The notes below the pieces were generated by a model. The model did no database searches. It was not told the origin of the DNA and saw only the letters and a program-made list of their open reading frames with translations. This document shows, piece by piece, positions 5,726 to 9,971 of a DNA stretch of 9,971 bases. Source of the stretch: JBBRLA01 sp038231615 (GTDB lineage: Bacteria > Myxococcota_A > Polyangia > Palsa-1104 > JAEUJZ01); the NCBI GenBank assembly GCA_038231615.1, contig JBBRLA010000289.1, positions 1 to 9,971 of the forward strand, in the 5' to 3' direction. A program made the position numbers and the translations under genes. How positions within the stretch are numbered: the first letter of the stretch is position 1; each line of letters begins with the position of its first letter.

Positions 5726-6739
5726 ATGGACGCGAAGCATCCCCTGGAAACCCCGGGAAGCCCGGCGACACTCCCTACCGGCGGCGGCGAGCTGAACCGT
5801 CGGCAGGTGATGGTCTTTACCCTGAGCGCGGTGACGATCGGGCTTTCCTGCCTGTTTCTGCTGGGCGAGGTGGCGCTGCGGCTGGCCGGTCGCCACCCCT
5901 CGTACCTGGACCGGGAGATGTACGTGGCCACCGGGGACGAACGCGGCTACAGTCTGCGGCCGGGCTACGTCGGGTACTACGCCGGGGTGCCGGTGCGCGT
6001 GGGGCCGCTCGGGCTGCGCGGCGAGGCGGCAGTGCAGGGGTTGCTCCTTCTGGGGGACTCGGCGCTCTTCGGGCAGGGGCTGAACCAGGAACAGACGTTG
6101 TCGGCGCAGTTCCAGCGCAGGATCCCGGCGCTGCCCACGACCAACGCCGGGGTGCCGGGCTACAACACGGTGGCCGAGCTTTCGCAGTTGCGGGTGCTGC
6201 TGCCGCGGCTTTCCCCGCGGAAGGTGGTGCTGGTCTACGTGGTGGACAACGACGCGGACCTGCGCTCTGGGGTGTGGCTGCGCGACGACGGCACCCTGGA
6301 CCTGCACGTGAACGAGACGCTGGCCGGGGGGGTCTCGCGCTTCTTCACCCGGCATCTGGTGCTCTACAGCCAGTTGCGGGGGCTCTGGTCGATCCGGCAG
6401 CAGGCGCTCTCGGCGGAGGACCGCACCCCGTTCACCCCGGACGACCCGGGCTGGCGGCGCAGCCAGGGGGCGCTGCTGGCGATGCGGGACCTGCTTCGAG
6501 AGCGCGGCATCCCCTTCGGGGTGGGCGGCATCGGGCTGGTGCAGAACCTCCAGGCCATTACCACCGTCGAGCTTTTCTGCAAGGAGCAAGGCATCCCCTA
6601 CGCCACGCTGTGGCAGACACAGGACGTGGGGGACTTTGTGCGCCGCCGGGCGGTGGGTCGCACCGACTCGCACGCGGGCGCGGCCACCACGGGGCAGATG
6701 GCGGACGCGCTGGTCACCCTGGTGAGTCGGCTGCAATAA
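5726..6739 (+). CDS. Membrane-anchored SGNH/GDSL-family hydrolase
   Basis: A 337-residue protein of the SGNH esterase/acyltransferase-like superfamily. Residues 28-50 form an N-terminal hydrophobic helix, with Arg residues just before it, so it is probably an inner-membrane anchor with the catalytic domain in the periplasm. Block I is LLLLGDSALFGQG (106-118) with nucleophile Ser112. TNAGVPGYNT (139-148) matches the block II Gly/Asn region. VVDNDAD (172-178) resembles block III, with Asn175. The last block is TDSHAGAATTGQMADAL (313-329), with Asp314 and His316. The substrate is unknown; deacylation or acetylation of envelope polysaccharide is a common role of anchored members. ATG 5726 is the first start after an in-frame TAG at 5720; a GAGG 15 bases upstream is a poor ribosome site. 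It ends 12 bases from the convergent permease gene. Confidence 0.82.
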   Translation: MDAKHPLETPGSPATLPTGGGELNRRQVMVFTLSAVTIGLSCLFLLGEVALRLAGRHPSYLDREMYVATGDERGYSLRPGYVGYYAGVPVRVGPLGLRGEAAVQGLLLLGDSALFGQGLNQEQTLSAQFQRRIPALPTTNAGVPGYNTVAELSQLRVLLPRLSPRKVVLVYVVDNDADLRSGVWLRDDGTLDLHVNETLAGGVSRFFTRHLVLYSQLRGLWSIRQQALSAEDRTPFTPDDPGWRRSQGALLAMRDLLRERGIPFGVGGIGLVQNLQAITTVELFCKEQGIPYATLWQTQDVGDFVRRRAVGRTDSHAGAATTGQMADALVTLVSRLQ

Positions 6740-6751
6740 GAAGAAGGAGCG

Positions 6752-7582
6752 TCAGCCGCGGGCGCGGCGCGGATCCAGGTGGTCCCGCAGGCCGTCCCCC
6801 AGAAGGTTGCAGCCCAGTACCACCGCGGCGATGCACAGGCCCGGCAGGACAACCAGGTGCTGGGTGCGCCAGAAGTAGGTCGTCCCCTGCGAAAGCAGCG
6901 ATCCCCAGGTATAGGGCACCGGAGGACCCAGTCCAAGGAAGCTCAGGCTGGCCTCGACCAGGATCACCCCGGCGAAGCCGAAGGTTGCCTGCACGATCAC
7001 CGGCGACAGAATGTTGGGCAGGATGTGGTGGAAGATGATCCGCATCGGTCCTGCCCCCAGCGCCCGCGCGGCCAAGACGAATTCTCGCTCGCGGATCTGC
7101 AGCACCTGTCCCCGCGCCACCCGGGCGTAGCCGACCCACCCGTTCACCGCCAGTGCGAAGATCAGGATGCCCACCCCGGCGTTCTTGGCCACCGCCACGA
7201 TGGCGATGTTCAGGAGGATCCCCGGAAACGCCAGCAGGATGTCAATGATGCGCATCAGCACCTCGTCGACCATCCCCCCCAGGTAGCCGGCCGCCGTCCC
7301 CAGGATGACCCCGATCGAAAGGCACAGGCCCACCACCGAGAGCGATACCAGCGCCGCCAGCCGTGCTCCGTAACAAAGTTGCGTCAGCAGGTCGCAGCCA
7401 TTCTCATCGGTGCCCAGAAAGTGCCGCCGCGAGGACCCCTCCAGTAGATGATCGAGATCCTGTGCCGTCGGCGAGCCGGAGACCAAAAATGGCCCCAGAA
7501 GGGCGACCAGAAGGAACAGGCCGATCAGCACGGCCCCGACCCAGGTCCCCGGCGCCAGCCGTGGGCCCTTTCCATTGAGCAT
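6752..7582 (-). CDS. ABC transporter permease, DppC/OppC type (peptide or nickel importer)
   Basis: A 276-residue inner-membrane permease of the dipeptide/oligopeptide/nickel family. Signatures in order: N-terminal helix 13-34, FLGTDENGCDLLTQLCYGAR (55-74; the usual GRD is GCD here), the EAA coupling loop EREFVLAARALGAGP (165-179) followed by HHILPN, SFLGLG (214-219), and the C-terminal LLGDGLRDHLDPR (260-272). Five or six helices are expected, with the EAA loop contacting an ATPase in the cytoplasm. The start ATG overlaps the upstream permease stop as TGATG, and GAGGA lies 10 bases upstream (7593-7597). It is the last gene of its unit; no ATPase or binding protein follows. Length and motifs look intact, so it is probably functional with subunits encoded elsewhere. 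The substrate cannot be told from the permease alone. Confidence 0.92.
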   Translation of the reverse strand: MLNGKGPRLAPGTWVGAVLIGLFLLVALLGPFLVSGSPTAQDLDHLLEGSSRRHFLGTDENGCDLLTQLCYGARLAALVSLSVVGLCLSIGVILGTAAGYLGGMVDEVLMRIIDILLAFPGILLNIAIVAVAKNAGVGILIFALAVNGWVGYARVARGQVLQIREREFVLAARALGAGPMRIIFHHILPNILSPVIVQATFGFAGVILVEASLSFLGLGPPVPYTWGSLLSQGTTYFWRTQHLVVLPGLCIAAVVLGCNLLGDGLRDHLDPRRARG

Positions 7583-8586
7583 CACAGGCGGATCCTCGGG
7601 TCGGCGGCGGCATAGGCCAGGTCCACCAGCACGTTCACCCCGATGTAGACCAGGGCGATGACCAGAGCGCAGCCCTGGATTACCCGGTAGTCGCGCTGGT
7701 TGATGGCTTCCAGAAGCAAGGTCCCCAGGCCCGGCCTGGCGAAGACCTTCTCGGTCACCACCGCTCCGGCCAGGAGCGACCCGAACTGCATGCCGGCCAC
7801 GGTGATGACCGGCAGCAGGGCGTTGCGCAGCGCGTGCTTCAAGACCACCTTGACCGGCGAGAGCCCCTTGGCCCGGGCGGTCCTCACGTAGTCCTCGGAA
7901 AGCGTATCCAGAAGCGAGGACCGGGTCATGCGGGCCAGCATGGCCATGAGGTGCGTGCCCAGCATGCAGGCCGGCAGGACCAGTCCGGCGATGGTGTTCA
8001 CGCCCTCGCCGGGGCCGGGGAACCACCCTTGCAGCTTCACGAAGAACACATAGATCAGCATCGGGCCCAGCCACATGGCGGGCATGCTGATGCCGGCCAG
8101 CGAGAGGGCCGTGGCCGAAAGGTCCCAGCCGGTGCGGGGGCGCATCGCAGCCACGATGCCCAGCGGCAGGGCCAGGCCAAGGGCCACGATCATCGCCGCC
8201 ACCGCCAGTTCCACCGTCTGTGGCAGCACGGCGGCAATGCGCGAGGCGACGCTGCCCTGGGTGGCGGGGCAGCTATGGCCCAGCGAGCCGTCGGCGACGC
8301 TGCGCAGGAAGCGGCCGAACTGCACCGGCAGGCTCTGATCTAGGTCCATGCACTGGCGCAGTTCCAGCTTGTCCCTGGGCTTGGCGTCCTCCCCCAAAAG
8401 GTTGTCCACCGGATCGCCGGGGATCAGGTGCAGGAGCAGAAATACCAGCACCACCGCCCCGCACAGGGAGAAGAGGCCGCTGACGAGGCGCAAAAGGAAG
8501 AAGCGGCGCAGGTCCCAGGCTCCTGCGGCCATCCGCAAAAGCAGCGAAAGGATGCCGCCCACGATCGGGATCTCGGAAAGAGGCAT
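7582..8586 (-). CDS. ABC transporter permease, DppB/OppB type (peptide or nickel importer)
   Basis: A 334-residue inner-membrane permease pairing with the adjacent DppC-like protein. Seen are the first helix ending in LLHLIPGDPVDNLLG (51-65), the periplasmic segment with DLDQSLPVQF (81-90), LPQTVELAVAAMIVALGLAL (121-140), and the EAA loop EDYVRTARAKGLS (231-243) followed by KHALRNALLPVIT (250-262). The C-terminus AAADPRIRL is typical. Compared with usual DppB, the N-terminus carries about 25 extra residues before the first helix. ATG 8586 is used; a TTG two codons upstream (8592) or the Met at residue 19 (8532) are alternatives, and none has a good Shine-Dalgarno. It follows the lipoprotein gene by 19 bases on the same strand, so co-transcription is likely. 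Confidence 0.9.
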   Translation of the reverse strand: MPLSEIPIVGGILSLLLRMAAGAWDLRRFFLLRLVSGLFSLCGAVVLVFLLLHLIPGDPVDNLLGEDAKPRDKLELRQCMDLDQSLPVQFGRFLRSVADGSLGHSCPATQGSVASRIAAVLPQTVELAVAAMIVALGLALPLGIVAAMRPRTGWDLSATALSLAGISMPAMWLGPMLIYVFFVKLQGWFPGPGEGVNTIAGLVLPACMLGTHLMAMLARMTRSSLLDTLSEDYVRTARAKGLSPVKVVLKHALRNALLPVITVAGMQFGSLLAGAVVTEKVFARPGLGTLLLEAINQRDYRVIQGCALVIALVYIGVNVLVDLAYAAADPRIRL

Positions 8587-8605
8587 CCGCAACCGTCGTG
8601 TCTCG

Positions 8606-9211
8606 CTACGGGCTGACCACCGGAGGGCTCACCGGCGGCGGGTTGGGGGCACAATAGCTGAGCTGCGTCGCCAGATTGGCCCCCGGCGGAGCGACCGCAC
8701 CTGGCGCGAGCACCGCGAAGGTGATGCCGTCTTGATCCCGGTAGGGCGCGGCCACTGCGCCGTTGCCCCCGGTCTGGTAGCAGGCATAGTTGTCCCGGCA
8801 GTCGCTGTTCTGGTCGCAGGCGCGCATGCACCAGCGCCGCTCGGTCTTTTCCGAGGCGCAGTAGGCCTGGGCGCAGCTCCCGTCCTTAGCGTTCGTGGTG
8901 TCGCAGACGCAGACTTCGCCGGGGCGGCACGGCGACGACATGCCAGAGGCGACGCTTGAGTAGCACCCGACGTTGCGCTGCACCGTGAAGAAGCGCACGC
9001 AGTTGGCGTTGTCCGGGCACGTCTGGTAGTCGCAGCCATCGACGGTGCAGTAGCCGGCCGGCGAGCCGATGTCGCAGATGCGGTTCCCCAGCGCGCTGCA
9101 ATCGACGTTGGTGGTGCACGAGGAGCCGATGGTCCGCGCACAGCCCGAGAGGACCAGGCAGTACGCCAAGACCGCCTGCGCGGCGAGGAAAATGGAACGG
9201 GAGAAACTCAT
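8606..9211 (-). CDS. Cysteine-rich lipoprotein, unknown function
   Basis: A 201-residue protein with a lipoprotein signal: MSFSRS, a hydrophobic stretch 7-22, and lipobox LSGC with lipidated Cys24. The mature part is very Cys-rich: 18 cysteines after Cys24 (residues 32 to 187), an even number suggesting up to nine disulfides. The region from 32 to 144 reads like successive small knotted modules (for example SCTTNVDC, CRPGEVCVC, CMRACDQNSDC). The C-terminus ends in a Pro-rich tail (PNPPPVSPPVVSP). It has no catalytic motif I recognise. Myxobacteria-like genomes have many such proteins, but the family is not identified. The ATG lacks a Shine-Dalgarno and lies 3 bases from a predicted transcript start. 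It sits between a secreted protease and a peptide permease pair. Confidence 0.8.
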   Translation of the reverse strand: MSFSRSIFLAAQAVLAYCLVLSGCARTIGSSCTTNVDCSALGNRICDIGSPAGYCTVDGCDYQTCPDNANCVRFFTVQRNVGCYSSVASGMSSPCRPGEVCVCDTTNAKDGSCAQAYCASEKTERRWCMRACDQNSDCRDNYACYQTGGNGAVAAPYRDQDGITFAVLAPGAVAPPGANLATQLSYCAPNPPPVSPPVVSP

Positions 9212-9220
9212 CTTCGACGG

Positions 9221-9249
9221 AATATAGCGCGGGGGCGGGCGGTAGGCAA
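9221..9249 (-). promoter_or_regulatory. Sigma-70-like promoter for the lipoprotein gene
   Basis: On the minus strand TTGCCT (9249-9244) and TATATT (9226-9221) are separated by exactly 17 bases, matching 4/6 and 5/6 of the -35 and -10 consensus. The pair fits wholly within the 40-base gap between protease and lipoprotein. Transcription should start near 9214, 3 bases before the ATG at 9211, so the mRNA would be essentially leaderless, in keeping with the missing Shine-Dalgarno. The TATATT is conspicuous in a GC-rich spacer. Confidence 0.45.
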
Positions 9250-9251
9250 CT

Positions 9252-9971
9252 TCACCGGGATCGCGCGCGCCGCCCACGCCAGGCACAGGCCAGGGTGCCC
9301 AGGAGCCCGGCCCAGAAAGGGAAAGTCGCGTCCCTGGTGCCAGTGCTAATGATAAAGCAGCCGCCGCCGGCCTGGTAGGGGGCGCCGATCTGACTTCGCT
9401 CGCTGGCGAAGGCCACCGTGGGGTGTCGTGCCAGTTCGACCCCCAAGACCCGGGCCGTCAAGCGGGCCATCGTGCCCGGCGGGCCCGCGCCGGTGAGCGT
9501 CCGTTCGTAGCGTCCGCTGCCCAGGTCGCGGACGTCCTCGGCCCACTTCCCCGCGGTGGACTCGATCTGGACCCCAAGGCCGGGTCCCAGGGGAAGGCCC
9601 CCTTGGTCCCTGGGCGTCACCGTGACCACCGACTGGCCGCCGTCCGGCGAGATGAGGTCCCGTGAGACCCCGACCTGGGAGGCCATCTCATCGATCGCCC
9701 CGGCCGCTTCGCCGCGCAGGCGCCGGGCCGCCAGGGCCACGTCAAGCTTGCCGAAGCCCAGCCGGGGGGAGTAGCCCTGCGTCCCGCCCGCGGTGGTGCG
9801 CAAAAGTTCCCGGATGCGCGAGCCGGTCAGCGTGGGATCGATCTGGAAGAGCAGCGCCACCGCGCCAGAGACATGGGGCGCCGCCTGAGAAGTGCCCCGC
9901 AGGACCGCGTGCACCCCGTCGTCGGCCCACAGATAGGCCGGGTCCCTGGCGAAGCGGAACACCGAGACCGA
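9252..9971 (-). CDS. Subtilisin-like (S8) serine protease, C-terminal part (5' end beyond the window)
   Basis: Only the last 239 residues are present; the frame stays open to the right edge, so the Asp and His of the triad lie outside. GTSQAAPHVSGAVALL (26-41) is the subtilase block around the catalytic Ser28 (codon 9888-9890). Residues 42-90 finish the protease domain. Residues 110-185 look like a beta-sandwich, Ig-like domain (VVTVTPRDQGGLPLGPGLGV, later GSGRYERTLT). The end is a sorting-type tail: GGGCFI (202-207), a hydrophobic helix about 216-231, then WRGRRARSR. That layout resembles Cys-containing C-terminal anchors such as MYXO-CTERM or CFI-box tails, which suggests export and surface anchoring; this is inference. 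The GTG near 9962 is internal, not the true start. Confidence 0.85.
   Translation of the reverse strand, partial: SVSVFRFARDPAYLWADDGVHAVLRGTSQAAPHVSGAVALLFQIDPTLTGSRIRELLRTTAGGTQGYSPRLGFGKLDVALAARRLRGEAAGAIDEMASQVGVSRDLISPDGGQSVVTVTPRDQGGLPLGPGLGVQIESTAGKWAEDVRDLGSGRYERTLTGAGPPGTMARLTARVLGVELARHPTVAFASERSQIGAPYQAGGGCFIISTGTRDATFPFWAGLLGTLACAWRGRRARSR

Noticed and set aside
5666..6736. Long minus-strand frame opposite the SGNH hydrolase
   Set aside because: Arg/His/Pro/Gln-rich translation typical of antisense frames; the plus-strand frame has intact catalytic blocks.
5689..7038. Long plus-strand frame (449 residues) overlapping the SGNH hydrolase and the permease
   Set aside because: Gly/Ala/Arg-rich shadow frame crossing two convergent genes; no motif.
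6752..8074. 440-residue extended version of the DppC-type permease
   Set aside because: The extra N-terminal part lies inside the DppB-type gene in another frame; the ATG at 7582 with GAGGA upstream starts the family-typical protein.

Overview
This is a high-GC bacterial chromosomal window with nine protein-coding genes. One of them is cut by the right edge. I see no rRNA, tRNA, CRISPR array, transposase or phage gene. The mix (flavin-dependent ThyX, a cysteine-rich lipoprotein, a secreted subtilase with a Cys/hydrophobic/Arg tail, a sigma-54-type promoter, a stand-alone c-di-GMP-type MshEN protein) suggests a Myxococcota or other delta-proteobacteria-like Gram-negative. That placement is inference, not proven by any marker here.

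Layout, left to right. Bases 1-340 hold no convincing gene, but contain a terminator-like hairpin (152-188) and, just before the first gene, a close match to a sigma-54 -24/-12 promoter (311-326). Gene 1 (341-1495, +) is an orphan GspE/PilB N-terminal (MshEN) domain protein with a C-terminal membrane anchor and no ATPase domain. Convergent to it is a small three-helix membrane protein (1524-1991, -). A divergent spacer leads to an RhlE-type DEAD-box RNA helicase (2182-3597, +) ending in four tandem TAG codons. Facing it is a two-gene unit on the minus strand: thyX (4629-5618) and a serine-dehydrogenase-proteinase/SppA-like protease (3709-4632), joined by an ATGA start/stop overlap.

Divergent from thyX across a 107-bp spacer with an inverted repeat is a membrane-anchored SGNH/GDSL hydrolase (5726-6739, +). 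The right third is a minus-strand series read from the right edge: the C-terminal part of a subtilisin-like protease (9252-9971, continuing off the window), a Cys-rich lipoprotein (8606-9211), then a DppB/OppB-type and a DppC/OppC-type peptide-transporter permease (7582-8586 and 6752-7582). The permeases overlap by one base. No ATPase or substrate-binding protein accompanies them in the window.

How they may work together: gene 1 looks like a cytoplasmic c-di-GMP (or partner-binding) module tethered to the inner membrane. ThyX makes dTMP, and its coupled protease is cytosolic with no obvious metabolic link. The right cluster combines secreted proteolysis, an envelope lipoprotein and peptide import, so a link through peptide scavenging or signalling is possible but unproven. 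Two genes (gene 1 and the lipoprotein) lack a Shine-Dalgarno sequence and have promoter-like elements so close to the ATG that leaderless mRNAs are predicted.
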